Of a stretch of 64,000 nucleotides of DNA, positions 9,217 to 17,761 are shown in pieces. Where the stretch lies: assembly GCA_964652565.1 (NCBI GenBank), contig CAZZEC010000008.1:1-64000 (forward strand). Reading direction: 5' to 3'. Within the stretch, counting starts at the first letter, position 1, and each line of letters begins with the position of its first letter. This DNA comes from JBCCTX01 sp964652565 (GTDB lineage: Bacteria > Bacteroidota > Bacteroidia > J057). The notes under the pieces were generated by a model. That model was not told the origin of the DNA. It did not search any database and saw only the letters and a program-made list of their open reading frames with translations. The translations under genes and the position numbers were made by a program.

Positions 9217-10893
9217 ATGGTTTATTATGAGTTAAATTTACAAAATTTGGGATGTAAAGTATTATTATTACTTATACTACAGTGCGTTTCTATTACTAAT
9301 CTTTTATCTCAAAATGTTATCAAGGAGCTCAAATTAGAGGATTATTATGATGACAATGGCATATATCCCTTTAACTATCATGTCGGGAATATGGATATAA
9401 TCTATAAGTCGCATAATCCAATATTGAAGTTGTCCGAAAATGACTTTGTACATATCTGGAGACCCAAAGAGTTTAATAGTAGAATTCGCGGAATTTCCAG
9501 GTACAACTTGTTATTGGAAGAATCGTGGTATAGCGAGATCGAGCTCAGAGATGAGGAAGAAATCGTAAGAGTGTTTCAAAAAGACACTACCATTGTCTTA
9601 TTGAATGTGGACTATGATAATAAATTGAAAGAGCATAAAATCCTGACCAGGCTAATCGGAATAAAAAGTGGAGAATTATTAGAAACTAATATTCTATCTG
9701 TAGTTAAAGGGGACCGGGATTTTAATTTGTTTTTAGAGTTTTCACCCAATGACTCATTATTCACCATATATCATTATGGAAATACACATTCCAACAAACG
9801 CGTGAGATACTTTTACGATTATCAGGAGGGAGAGGAAGAGCTAGGAGTAAGAGCAGAAAGAGTAGAATATGTGGTGATCGATGTTTATTGTATGGAGTTG
9901 GAGAGAAAGTACAAGGATACAATGTATATTTCTGAGAACCCTAAAAACAAGGTAGATGTATTGTGTGGAAGACTAGATGATACTGGAAATTTTTATATAG
10001 GAACTATTACGAAGAATCAAGACTTTGTAATGTACCAATTTCATGGTAAATCAAAAGATACACAGTCCTTGCGTGTTCGAGATTTTCCGAGATATTGGAG
10101 AGAATCAGATCTATACAATGCCCATTTTCCACCTCTAGTCGGCAAAGGTGAACGTATATATCTTGCTTACTGTGATAGAGATAAGTCAAAAGGTGTGGGA
10201 ATGAACATCAATATGTATCAAATAGTTGCATTTGACTTTAGAAATAGAGAAGTAGACATGAAGAGAAGAATAAATATAGATTCTTCTATTTTAGTAGAAG
10301 TATCAAAGAAAAGGGAGGAGGCAGGACTAAAACCCATCACTAAGTTTGATAAATATTTGATACATAGCATGATAGAAACACCTGACCAAGGTCTTATGTT
10401 GATTGTCCAGAAATTTTCACAGGAGAATCGACTATCTGTGGGTAGCTATCGATCAATCTCCTTGTTTAGTCCTATCGCACAGGGTACAGCTACTACTATC
10501 CTCGAAGAGATCATCATTTTTGAATTTGATCCTTTTGGTAGATACAAGAATATCATGGTAGTCCCTTCCTATCAAAGAGTCAAAGTAGCTATAGAAATGC
10601 TTGGGTATTTCTTCAATCTATTTCCCGATTGGGAAGATCAAACATTTCATTTTTTGGTACATGAAAATGGTGGAGAAAAGTATGGCGAACCACTGAGATT
10701 ATTTTACAAAACGCTTGATCTAACTACTGGAAAAGTGAGTGAGCGTATTCAGATTTTTGAACATAAACGCAGAAATCATTACTACTCAAGGCCTCATACG
10801 ATTTGGCTTAATGATCAGGTGGTAGCAACATTGATGCATGTCAATACTAGTATAAGCACTCAGTCATTCTGGGTGACCTATTCAATAGAATAA
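9217..10893 (+). CDS. Secreted hypothetical protein, no recognised domain
   Basis: This 558-residue protein has a hydrophobic signal-like segment at residues 13-33 (KVLLLLILQCVSITNLLSQN), so it is probably exported. The rest is rich in charged and aromatic residues with repeated strand-turn patterns (for example GKSKDTQSLRVRDFP, IYLAYCDRD, GLMLIVQKF), compatible with a beta-propeller-like fold. I see no metal-binding, hydrolase or lipobox motif and no T9SS C-terminal domain. Codon use and composition look like the neighbours. It is monocistronic, with about 340 bp free downstream before a strong terminator. Function unknown. Confidence 0.6.
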   Translation: MVYYELNLQNLGCKVLLLLILQCVSITNLLSQNVIKELKLEDYYDDNGIYPFNYHVGNMDIIYKSHNPILKLSENDFVHIWRPKEFNSRIRGISRYNLLLEESWYSEIELRDEEEIVRVFQKDTTIVLLNVDYDNKLKEHKILTRLIGIKSGELLETNILSVVKGDRDFNLFLEFSPNDSLFTIYHYGNTHSNKRVRYFYDYQEGEEELGVRAERVEYVVIDVYCMELERKYKDTMYISENPKNKVDVLCGRLDDTGNFYIGTITKNQDFVMYQFHGKSKDTQSLRVRDFPRYWRESDLYNAHFPPLVGKGERIYLAYCDRDKSKGVGMNINMYQIVAFDFRNREVDMKRRINIDSSILVEVSKKREEAGLKPITKFDKYLIHSMIETPDQGLMLIVQKFSQENRLSVGSYRSISLFSPIAQGTATTILEEIIIFEFDPFGRYKNIMVVPSYQRVKVAIEMLGYFFNLFPDWEDQTFHFLVHENGGEKYGEPLRLFYKTLDLTTGKVSERIQIFEHKRRNHYYSRPHTIWLNDQVVATLMHVNTSISTQSFWVTYSIE

Positions 10894-11229
10894 ATTTCTA
10901 TTTTGCTATATGTTTGATAATCATAATTTTACGTTTAACACCAATATTAAGTACAAGTTTTTTTACTCTTTTCTTACACTATAGAGGAGAAAAATTAAAT
11001 GATTTCTTTGCAGAAGAAGAAAAAGATTATAGTTTTGCAATTGTCACAGAATACTAATGCGTATCATTTTTTGATAATACATTAATATTAGTTTAACTTT
11101 GATAAAAAAGAGAATACACATATTCTTGAAAAATATATAAAGATTTAGGGCGTTTTCATGGCTGTTTGGGTCGCGGACTTAGTCCGCGGCCACTTTTTTT
11201 TGGGGTATAGGGTAGTCTTATACTATATC
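10894..11229. other. Long gap with a possible tiny ORF and a terminator
   Basis: The gap is AT-rich up to about 11150 and then turns abruptly GC-rich around the hairpin at 11169-11201. It holds a 28-codon ORF at 10999-11085 (plus strand) with an AGGAG-like sequence ahead of its ATG. The predicted peptide is Lys-rich and unconvincing, and purine-rich leaders mean little in Bacteroidota. Nothing else is recognised. Confidence 0.4.
11169..11201 (+). terminator. Rho-independent terminator, GC-rich
   Basis: Perfect arms CGCGGAC (11172-11178) and GTCCGCG (11182-11188) are extended by G-C, G-C and T-G pairs to about 10 bp around a TTA loop, with eight Ts at 11194-11201. It would stop transcription coming from the gene ending at 10893. 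The GC-rich block is unlike its surroundings and could belong to a dispersed repeat. Confidence 0.75.
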
Positions 11230-11295
11230 ATGAAACATATCAGCATACTACTGGTTAGCATAACATATATTATCTCGTTTATTTTTTATAAATGA
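11230..11295 (+). CDS. Possible 21-residue hydrophobic small ORF overlapping the ferredoxin start
   Basis: An ATG at 11230 opens a 21-codon frame encoding MKHISILLVSITYIISFIFY plus a final Lys. Its TGA overlaps the ATG of the ferredoxin gene in an ATGA arrangement, which often signals translational coupling. The peptide is one hydrophobic helix. It is the only ORF between the terminator at 11201 and the ferredoxin. It could be a leader peptide, a membrane microprotein or chance; conservation is untested. Confidence 0.3.
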   Translation: MKHISILLVSITYIISFIFYK

Positions 11296-11612
11296 TCACT
11301 ATAAAAGTAACTGACAGAGATGGTTCGCAAAGAACCATTCAGTTTGAAGAAAATCCATCGGGAAATTTAATGGAAATACTCACTTCAGAAGGTTTCGATG
11401 TTCCTGCTATATGTGGTGGAATGGCTGGATGTGGAACTTGTCATGTTAAAGTTGACAAAGGATTTGACAAATTAGATGAACCTGAAGAAGATGAGGAATT
11501 TATGCTGGATAGTTTACCGAATATCACTGACACAAGTAGATTATCCTGCCAACTTCCCCTACAACAAGATATGGATGGGATGGAAATTATTGTACTGGGA
11601 GACGGTATGTAA
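11292..11612 (+). CDS. 2Fe-2S ferredoxin, adrenodoxin/ISC type
   Basis: This 106-residue soluble electron carrier has a single [2Fe-2S] cluster. The four ligands are Cys41, Cys47, Cys50 and Cys86, in the pattern C-x5-C-x2-C then SRLSCQLPL, which places it in the vertebrate-type (adrenodoxin/Fdx) group rather than the plant type. The region after the third Cys is strongly acidic (DEPEEDEEF), as expected for docking to reductases. No isc genes are adjacent, so the partner is not visible here. Candidate roles are Fe-S cluster assembly or donating electrons to an oxygenase or P450. It starts at the ATG at 11292, which overlaps a small upstream ORF. Confidence 0.9.
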   Translation: MITIKVTDRDGSQRTIQFEENPSGNLMEILTSEGFDVPAICGGMAGCGTCHVKVDKGFDKLDEPEEDEEFMLDSLPNITDTSRLSCQLPLQQDMDGMEIIVLGDGM

Positions 11613-11615
11613 ATC

Positions 11616-11659
11616 CCAATAGTGAATGTTAAAAGAGCTCATTTTTCTTTAACTATTGG
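11616..11659. terminator. Possible bidirectional terminator between convergent genes
   Basis: Arms CCAATAGT (11616-11623) and ACTATTGG (11652-11659) pair perfectly, with a second possible inner stem GTTAAA/TTTAAC. It lies between the ferredoxin and the convergent methyltransferase and overlaps the latter's last codons. The large loop makes it only a candidate. Confidence 0.3.
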
Positions 11660-12326
11660 CAGTATATATTCGATATACTGATACCCGGTGATGTTTATTA
11701 TTTAATAGTATTTCATATTCTGTTTTCTCGTGTAGGAAACCTTCGTTTTCTAACAGTGAAAAAAATCGTTCTGAATATTTTCTTTGAGGTTCGCTCAATA
11801 TGATAGATGTTTGTGCGTGGCTTAGTACATGAAACGTCCTTATCAAAGGTTTGTGCATTCTTTTTTCATATACGACATCTGAAGCAATAATCACATCAGA
11901 GGTAAGTGCTTCGTTAGGTCGCCTAATATCCATTATTTTACAAGTGGGTTTTGGGTTATTATTTATTTGCCACATTATATCAGCCGCAGCAAATGCTTGC
12001 TCCAGATAGTCTGTAAGTATAACGCTGGCTCCCAGTTCTTGAGCTATCATTCCACTGAAACCCATACCACATCCAATTTCTACTACAGTGCTATTTTTCA
12101 CTAATGATGAATGTGATAATAAGTATTTGGCTAAACCAATTGAAGAAGGCCATAAATCTGTCCAATAGGGTATTCTTTCATCTTGTATGTAAGGATGATT
12201 ATCATCCAGTTGAAGGATTTGATTGAACAGATCTTCTTTATTAAGTATTTCCAAGAGTTGGTATTTTTTACCCTCTATTTGATATTCGTAGGATGTCCAT
12301 TGAAAAGGGGGCCCTTTTGTTTGCAT
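11649..12326 (-). CDS. Class I SAM-dependent methyltransferase (METTL/lysine-methyltransferase 16-like)
   Basis: This 225-residue Rossmann-fold methyltransferase has SAM motif I as VVEIGCGMGFSGMIAQ near residue 82, followed by the acidic end of strand 2 (VILTDY) and a post-motif SDVVYEKR. The sequence before motif I (YWTDLWPSSIGLAKYL) is the W-D/LWPS signature of the Methyltransf_16 group, whose eukaryotic members methylate protein lysines. The substrate of bacterial members is generally not known. The protein has no signal peptide. It is transcribed divergently from the Nudix gene. Family assignment is good; substrate is unassigned. Confidence 0.82.
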   Translation of the reverse strand: MQTKGPPFQWTSYEYQIEGKKYQLLEILNKEDLFNQILQLDDNHPYIQDERIPYWTDLWPSSIGLAKYLLSHSSLVKNSTVVEIGCGMGFSGMIAQELGASVILTDYLEQAFAAADIMWQINNNPKPTCKIMDIRRPNEALTSDVIIASDVVYEKRMHKPLIRTFHVLSHAQTSIILSEPQRKYSERFFSLLENEGFLHEKTEYEILLNNKHHRVSVYRIYTANS

Positions 12327-12455
12327 AAACTATAGCATTACTTATGTTGCTCTGTATGATAATATGCAAATTATTAATAAATAGTGTGGATATAATGTGA
12401 GTTATTGGGCATGAAATACGTATGTAATCGTGTTTAGTAATATATTACCAATAAT

Positions 12456-12911
12456 ATGTCGATAAATATTAGCAAATTTAATATACGTGTTTATGGGTTA
12501 CTCATTGTAGAAAATCAGTTACTTATAACTGATGAGATTAGGAAGGGGATGAAGATGACGAAACTTCCGGGAGGGGGATTAGAATTTGGCGAAGGTATTG
12601 AAGAATGTCTTAAAAGAGAGTGGAGAGAGGAATTAAATGTAAATATAGAAGTAGGGGAAATATTTTATGTTAATCCCTTTTTACAGCAATCTGCATTTAA
12701 TATCCAGGAACAAGTCATTAGTATGTACTTCCAGGTGAAATGTAACGAGAATATCGCAATTTCAGTGAAGGAAAAGCCAATGGATTTTGATATTGATGAG
12801 GAAGATGAGCAAGTATTCCGATGGGTATCGTTAACAACACTCATGGCTGATGATTTTACATTTCCAATAGATCAGGCATTAGTTCCAAAATTAAAAGCAA
12901 ACTATCTGTGA
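12456..12911 (+). CDS. Nudix hydrolase
   Basis: This 151-residue enzyme hydrolyses a nucleoside diphosphate linked to another group (X). The Nudix box runs from Gly40 to Val62 (GGLEFGE, then REWREELNV). The metal-binding REWREE core is intact, but the usual Gly before the last hydrophobic residue is Asn61. The N-terminal sequence NIRVYGLLIVENQLLITDE and the TKLPGGGLEFGEG entry resemble small NUDIX proteins acting on nucleotide sugars or oxidised nucleotides. Its stop codon overlaps the start of the polysaccharide flippase gene, so the two are probably translated together. A role near nucleotide-sugar metabolism is possible but inferred only from that linkage. Confidence 0.88.
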   Translation: MSINISKFNIRVYGLLIVENQLLITDEIRKGMKMTKLPGGGLEFGEGIEECLKREWREELNVNIEVGEIFYVNPFLQQSAFNIQEQVISMYFQVKCNENIAISVKEKPMDFDIDEEDEQVFRWVSLTTLMADDFTFPIDQALVPKLKANYL

Positions 12912-14191
12912 TACGTCTCAATAATTTTTGGCGTCCTGTAATTCTCTTAATTACTGGAAATGGATTGGGACAAGTATTGAATATCATCGCATTGCCTATC
13001 CTTACAAGAATATACGCACCAGAGTCATTTGGCGTATTTTCGATATATGTTGCTATCGTAGTTACTGTGGCAGTAGTGGTGAATGGAGGGTATGAGTGGG
13101 CGGTAATGTTACCTCAAAAAATTGGTGAAGCTCTGGGTTTGGTAAATATTGGCTTAATATACGCTGTAGGTATATCGACGATTGTTGCTATTTGCGTTTT
13201 TATCTTTAGTAATTCCATAACTACATTTCTTCATGTTGAACAACTTCAAACGTTGATGTGGGTCATACCTATTAGTTTATTGATCGAAGGGATTATCCAA
13301 CCCATTAGGGTAATGATAAACAGGATAAAGATGTATAGAACACTTGCAGTATCCAGAATTGGAAAATCGTCTGCACAAGTCCTGGGGTCCTTGTGGGCAG
13401 GTTTTGCTGGATGGGGATTTGAAGGGTTAATCTGGGGGTTTTTAGCTGGTCAAATAATGTGTTTATTGCTGCTACTGTTACCTTTTATCAAATGGCAAGT
13501 TTCACTTCCCAACAAGAAATTTTCATTAGCTACATTCAACAGCCTAAGGAAATCATATGATGATTTTCCCAAGTATTCCGTTTTTAGTACACTGTTAACT
13601 ACGGCTTCTAAGCAACTACCTTTTTTTTTGATTCCACTGCTTTATATCGATGCAATGGACGTAAACGGATTATTTAGTAAGGCCGATCAAATATTACTTG
13701 CGCCTTTGGGACTAATTAGTGCGTCTGTTGGAAATGTATTTTTTGAACGGGCAAGTCATGCCAAAAGGTTGGGGGGAGAAGTGCTATCAAAGGAGACTTG
13801 GAATACCTTCAAGAGATTGACCATTTTAGGATTACCTTTTCTTATTGCAATTTTATTTGCTGGCCCCTGGTTATTTAGCTTTGTACTAGGGCCAGAATGG
13901 GAAACTGCAGGTGTATACGCCCGTTGGTTGAGTCCATCGATGTATCTATTGTTCATTTCTTCCCCTTTGTCTTGCCTGGTAGATATCCAGCGAGCACTAC
14001 AACCATTTTTACTGATTACTATAGGGGTATTCTCTGCGAGATTTGGCTTGTTGTGGATAGGAGGAATGAATTTCCCTCCTTTCGGAATGATACAACTATA
14101 CGCAATGGGAAGTATTACAATAGTAGGGGCTCAACTGATCTACCTACTTCAACTAGGGACTAATTTATTGAATTTGAAATCGCCTTTTTAG
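12908..14191 (+). CDS. Polysaccharide/oligosaccharide flippase (Wzx/MATE-like)
   Basis: This 427-residue, very hydrophobic protein has about 12 transmembrane helices. Its N-terminus (GNGLGQVLNIIALPILTRIYAP then ESFGVFSIYVAI) is characteristic of the polysaccharide biosynthesis/Wzx flippase family, which moves undecaprenyl-linked oligosaccharides across the inner membrane. The start is a GTG at 12908-12910 that overlaps the TGA of the Nudix gene, a layout typical of coupled translation. No glycosyltransferase cluster surrounds it, so the lipid-linked substrate cannot be told. It is convergent with pdxH, with only 14 bp between the stops. Confidence 0.9.
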   Translation: MIRLNNFWRPVILLITGNGLGQVLNIIALPILTRIYAPESFGVFSIYVAIVVTVAVVVNGGYEWAVMLPQKIGEALGLVNIGLIYAVGISTIVAICVFIFSNSITTFLHVEQLQTLMWVIPISLLIEGIIQPIRVMINRIKMYRTLAVSRIGKSSAQVLGSLWAGFAGWGFEGLIWGFLAGQIMCLLLLLLPFIKWQVSLPNKKFSLATFNSLRKSYDDFPKYSVFSTLLTTASKQLPFFLIPLLYIDAMDVNGLFSKADQILLAPLGLISASVGNVFFERASHAKRLGGEVLSKETWNTFKRLTILGLPFLIAILFAGPWLFSFVLGPEWETAGVYARWLSPSMYLLFISSPLSCLVDIQRALQPFLLITIGVFSARFGLLWIGGMNFPPFGMIQLYAMGSITIVGAQLIYLLQLGTNLLNLKSPF

Positions 14192-14205
14192 AGTTATAAT
14201 TTACT

Positions 14206-14850
14206 TTATGGGGCCAGACGTATTATTTCCCAATTTAAATTATCAAGTAACCGATAAGCAAGCCGATCATGGAGCCTGCTAGGACGGCCCTGCCAAAATT
14301 CTAGGTAATGAGGTATTACCCTAAAGCCCCCCCAGTGGTCCGGGCGAGGTATTTCGTTTTCTCCAGCAAATTTCGCTTGGTATTTATGTACGTTTTCCTC
14401 TAGGATTGTGCGATGGTCTATTACTTCACTCTGAGGAGAAGACCATGCACCAATTTGACTGGCTCTATCTCTACTCTGGTAGTATTCTGTGGATTCCTTT
14501 GCGGAAACGCGTTCAGCTTTGCCTTCTACCCTCACCTGACGTTCTAATTCTGCCCAAAAAAAGGTGAGTGCTACAAATGGATTGTGAGATATTTCACGAC
14601 CTTTTCTGCTTTGATAATTGCTATAAAATACGAATCCCATTTCATCCAGCCCTTTAAGTAGGACAATTCTTACGGAAGGCTGCCCATTGTAAACTGTTGC
14701 CAATGCACAGGCATTGGGTTCACTAATTTTGGCATCTATAGCATGTTGAAACCAATATTGAAACTGGTTGAAAGGATTGACATCAACATCCTTTTCATCC
14801 AGGGAAAATTGTTTATATTCTTTTCTCATCCCTGCTAAATCTATATTCAT
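14206..14850 (-). CDS. pdxH: Pyridoxamine/pyridoxine 5'-phosphate oxidase
   Basis: This is an FMN-dependent oxidase that converts pyridoxamine or pyridoxine 5'-phosphate to pyridoxal 5'-phosphate, the last step of vitamin B6 synthesis and salvage. The 214 residues match the family length. Typical blocks are MRKEY at the N-terminus, PSVRIVLLKG and FYSNYQSRKGREI in the FMN/PLP-binding split barrel, RQVRVEGKAERVS, and the C-terminal HWGGFRVIPHYLEFWQGRPSRLHDR block with the expected WGG and WQG...RLHDR motifs. The C-terminal IIRLAP is also typical. It is monocistronic, divergent from cutA. Assignment is certain. Confidence 0.96.
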   Translation of the reverse strand: MNIDLAGMRKEYKQFSLDEKDVDVNPFNQFQYWFQHAIDAKISEPNACALATVYNGQPSVRIVLLKGLDEMGFVFYSNYQSRKGREISHNPFVALTFFWAELERQVRVEGKAERVSAKESTEYYQSRDRASQIGAWSSPQSEVIDHRTILEENVHKYQAKFAGENEIPRPDHWGGFRVIPHYLEFWQGRPSRLHDRLAYRLLDNLNWEIIRLAP

Positions 14851-15025
14851 AAGCGATCAAATTGATGGATATATCTTTAAAGAAAGTGAAGTTATCGAAA
14901 TTTTGAAAGCTACCAGTGATATAAAACCTTTATTGTAGCAATTCTGTATATGCAACTATTTTAAGGGTATAATCGTTTAGCAATCGTTACACACATTAGA
15001 ATGAATTTTGTTTATATTGGCTAAC

Positions 15026-15343
15026 ATGGAAACTTGTATGTTATACATCACCTGTAGAGATATGAGCGAAGCTCAAATGATTAGTAAGTGTTTGATTGAA
15101 GAAAGATTAGTTGCATGTGTAAACATTATTGACAACATGGTTTCTATGTATATATGGAAAGGTGAAGTTGTAGATGACCAGGAGGTTATCATCATAGCTA
15201 AGACCCAGTTGTCCAACTTCGCTAATATAGAATCCAGAGTGCTTGAATTACATAGCTATGAAGTTCCCTGTATAGTTGCTTTACCTTTTATCCAGGGACA
15301 TGTTCCTTATATACAATGGATTGCAGAGAGTACCGTACAATAA
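15026..15343 (+). CDS. cutA: Divalent-cation tolerance protein CutA
   Basis: This small trimeric cytoplasmic protein of about 105 residues is of the CutA1 family, linked to copper tolerance though its biochemical role is unsettled. Motifs include ERLVACVNII, MYIWKGEVVDDQEVIIIAKT and the C-terminal HSYEVPCIVALPF, all family hallmarks. I place the start at the ATG at 15026 (METCML). A TTG at 15008 would add six residues that family members lack. The GNAT gene follows 13 bp after the stop, so the two are probably one operon. Confidence 0.9.
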   Translation: METCMLYITCRDMSEAQMISKCLIEERLVACVNIIDNMVSMYIWKGEVVDDQEVIIIAKTQLSNFANIESRVLELHSYEVPCIVALPFIQGHVPYIQWIAESTVQ

Positions 15344-15356
15344 TAATTATAGTTAC

Positions 15357-15866
15357 ATGGAGGAGAAAATACATATCCGAAAAGGTGTGAGGCGAGATAT
15401 TCCCGCCATTCATCATTTGATCAAAGAACTGGCAGTATATGAACGAGCAGAAAGTGAGGTTCATACTACAGTGGCACAAATGGAACAAGATGGGTTTGGG
15501 AAAAAGCCTTTGTTTGAGTTCTTCGTAGCAGAAACAGGAGAAGGGGAGGTAGTAGGTATCGCATTGTTTTACTTTGGATACTCCACCTGGAAGGGTAAAA
15601 AATTGTATCTAGATGATTTAATTGTAACGCAGGCATATAGAAGACACGGAATTGGGCAAATGTTATTGGACCGTCTGGTTGCCTATGCAGTAGAACAAGA
15701 TGCATGTCAAATACGATGGCATGTGCTCGAATGGAATGAACCAGCAATTAAATTCTATGAAAAGCTTGGAGTAGAATTTGATAACGAATGGGTCACTTGT
15801 AAGATGAGCAAAGAGAAAATCCTCGATTATGAAAAAAAACGCCTAAGCAAAGTTTCTAGTAATTAA
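15357..15866 (+). CDS. GNAT family N-acetyltransferase (diamine acetyltransferase-like)
   Basis: This protein of about 169 residues has the GNAT fold. The acetyl-CoA binding motif A is YLDDLIVTQAYRRHGIGQMLL, in which R-R-H-G-I-G is the pyrophosphate loop. The C-terminal block RWHVLEWNEPAIKFYEKLG is the classic motif B. The IRKGVRRDIPAIHHLIKELA start and the YLDDL motif resemble spermidine/spermine (SSAT) acetyltransferases, so an amine or polyamine substrate is plausible. The start at ATG 15357 gives the canonical N-terminus; an upstream in-frame start would overlap cutA. Substrate not proven. Confidence 0.88.
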   Translation: MEEKIHIRKGVRRDIPAIHHLIKELAVYERAESEVHTTVAQMEQDGFGKKPLFEFFVAETGEGEVVGIALFYFGYSTWKGKKLYLDDLIVTQAYRRHGIGQMLLDRLVAYAVEQDACQIRWHVLEWNEPAIKFYEKLGVEFDNEWVTCKMSKEKILDYEKKRLSKVSSN

Positions 15867-16463
15867 GTTTATCAAAATATATATATGTATTTAACATTCT
15901 GTGAATAAATTTCAGGGTTATCTGAGAACTTTTTCAATCGTATTCGTAGTATATATAGAGGTTAGACAGATAAATAGATCAATACCACTTTTACTCAACA
16001 TATTTACATAAATGTCTATTATTTGAGGTGATCACTGTTGTTGATCTATTGATGGAAAAAACAAGAGTAAGTGAGTTGATGAGGATGAAAATTGGGTTGG
16101 AAGATAGTTGATTCCATAATCTACCTCAATATCTATATGAATTTCTATAAGGAGTAATAAATGTACATATAGTATGTATCATTAACTTCTCATTAGAATA
16201 ACAATTATTGTCTTGAAAGCCTTTTGACTATAGGTTTATTGTGGTTAAGAATGGATATGGAGTTATTCCATATCCTTTTTTTATTTCAAATAAGGAGTCA
16301 AACAAAGTTTCCAATATATTTGTTGTTTTTTCTAGCTTCACGGCAACAAAATTGTAAATTGGCTATTTTGTTGAAGTTTATGTAAATGAACTATCTGGGC
16401 AAGTCAGGATTAGTGATAGGTTACCATGAATTACTAACAATACACAACAAATATTCTACATCA
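15867..16463. other. Gap of about 600 bp between the GNAT gene and the efflux operon
   Basis: No convincing gene is seen. The stretch holds a clear terminator at 16252-16282. It also holds a segment at 16041-16068 that matches 34582-34609 at 23 of 28 bases, with further scattered similarity upstream of both copies (TCAACATATT), suggesting a diverged repeat or a relic. An in-frame ATG at 16386 would lengthen the adaptor protein by 26 residues but gives a poor N-terminus. Confidence 0.5.
16252..16282 (+). terminator. Rho-independent terminator
   Basis: GGATATGG (16253-16260) and CCATATCC (16268-16275) pair perfectly around a 7-nt loop, followed by a run of Ts from 16276. It lies 385 bp beyond the GNAT stop. 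It may therefore end a short non-coding or remnant transcript rather than the cutA operon itself. Confidence 0.7.
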
Positions 16464-17750
16464 ATGCAAAAATTAATCATTCGTAGGATTCTGGTTTCTG
16501 CAATTGGAGCTATTGTTATTTTATGGATAGGTAGTTATATCCAATCCAAACTTGCCAACAGACAATCTCCAGTTCGTCAGATGTCGTTTCAAGAGCAAAA
16601 GCGTACTGTAAAGACGACTCCTGTGGAATATAAGAGCCGTGAAATTTCACTCTCTAATATGGGGAAAGTTGTTTCGGAGCGAGCGGTAGATATTATTTCA
16701 GAGGTACAAGGGGAAATACTGCCTGGTTCGGTACCACTTAAAAGGGGACAGGCATTCAAAGAGGGGCAAATATTAATGAAAATTGATGATACAGAGGCTC
16801 GATTGACCATCTATGCCCAAAAGAGTGACTTTATGACCGCAGTGGCAAATATATTGCCCGACTTAAAAATTGATTACCCCGATACCTATCAAAAATGGCA
16901 ATCCTATTTCGATCAACTTACAGTAAGTGATCCATTATCTACTCTTCCTGCTATAGAGACTTCACAAGAAAAAGTATTTTTTTCTACGAGAAATATTATT
17001 AATCAATATTACAATATCAAAAGCGCTGAGGAGAGACTAGATAAATATATTATCAGAGCTCCCTTTTCCGGTAGCTATTCAGAAGTATTACAAGAGCCTG
17101 GTGCTGTGGTGAATTCGGGGACTAAAGTGGCACGGATTACTCGCTCTAACAGACTGGAAATAGAACTCCCTCTAAGGACAGAAGATCTGGATTTTGTCCG
17201 ACCAGGTACCATGGTAAATATTACTTCTTCCAGCAGGAGAAATACATGGAAGGGAAGAGTAGTAAGGGTAAGTGATATTGTAGATCCGACTACTCAGTCT
17301 GTGAATACATATATTGCCTTTACCCCTAGCAATGAAAGAGTGTATGACGGGCAATATCTAGAAGTTGAGATCCCTGGAACACGACTTAAAGATGTTATGG
17401 AAATTCCCCGGAACGCTGTATTCAATCAAAATGAAATATTTGTTGTAAAAGAAAATAGACTTAGTGTTCAACCCATTCAGATTGAAAAATTTAACGAAGA
17501 GACCTTGTTCTTTTCAGGTTTGGATGAAGGGGCAATGGTTGTAACAGAACCATTGATCAATGCTTACGAGAATATGGAAGTAGTGATCGAAGGTACAGAA
17601 GAACCTGCCAACATATCGAAGTCTACAGATGAGTCTTCGGAAATAAAAACTGTCAATACCCCTTCAAATGAAGATAATTCTACTGACAGTTCAGCTGATA
17701 AGCTTCCAGAAAACAACAATACTTCCCCTTCATCCTCAGCTACTAACTAA
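16464..17750 (+). CDS. RND efflux periplasmic adaptor (HlyD/MFP family)
   Basis: This membrane-fusion subunit links an inner-membrane RND pump to a TolC channel. With the start at ATG 16464 it has about 428 residues and begins MQKLIIRRILVSAIGA, a signal-anchor helix. A lipoyl-like half-motif (SEVQGEILPGSVPLKRGQAF) and its partner (YIIRAPFSGSYSEV) flank an alpha-hairpin. Beta-barrel and membrane-proximal domains follow. The tail of about 60 residues is low-complexity, rich in Ser, Thr, Asn and Glu. The RND pump gene follows 11 bp after the stop and TolC after that, so this is the first gene of a complete tripartite efflux operon. Substrate unknown. Confidence 0.9.
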   Translation: MQKLIIRRILVSAIGAIVILWIGSYIQSKLANRQSPVRQMSFQEQKRTVKTTPVEYKSREISLSNMGKVVSERAVDIISEVQGEILPGSVPLKRGQAFKEGQILMKIDDTEARLTIYAQKSDFMTAVANILPDLKIDYPDTYQKWQSYFDQLTVSDPLSTLPAIETSQEKVFFSTRNIINQYYNIKSAEERLDKYIIRAPFSGSYSEVLQEPGAVVNSGTKVARITRSNRLEIELPLRTEDLDFVRPGTMVNITSSSRRNTWKGRVVRVSDIVDPTTQSVNTYIAFTPSNERVYDGQYLEVEIPGTRLKDVMEIPRNAVFNQNEIFVVKENRLSVQPIQIEKFNEETLFFSGLDEGAMVVTEPLINAYENMEVVIEGTEEPANISKSTDESSEIKTVNTPSNEDNSTDSSADKLPENNNTSPSSSATN

Positions 17751-17761
17751 CCTAGAATACC

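Noticed and set aside
10999..11085. 28-residue ORF with an AGGAG-like leader
   Set aside because: Bacteroidota rarely use strong Shine-Dalgarno sites, and the Lys-rich peptide has no convincing character; listed only within the gap entry.
12456..14191. Full polysaccharide biosynthesis cluster
   Set aside because: Only the flippase is present; neighbours are Nudix and pdxH, with no glycosyltransferases or sugar-nucleotide enzymes.
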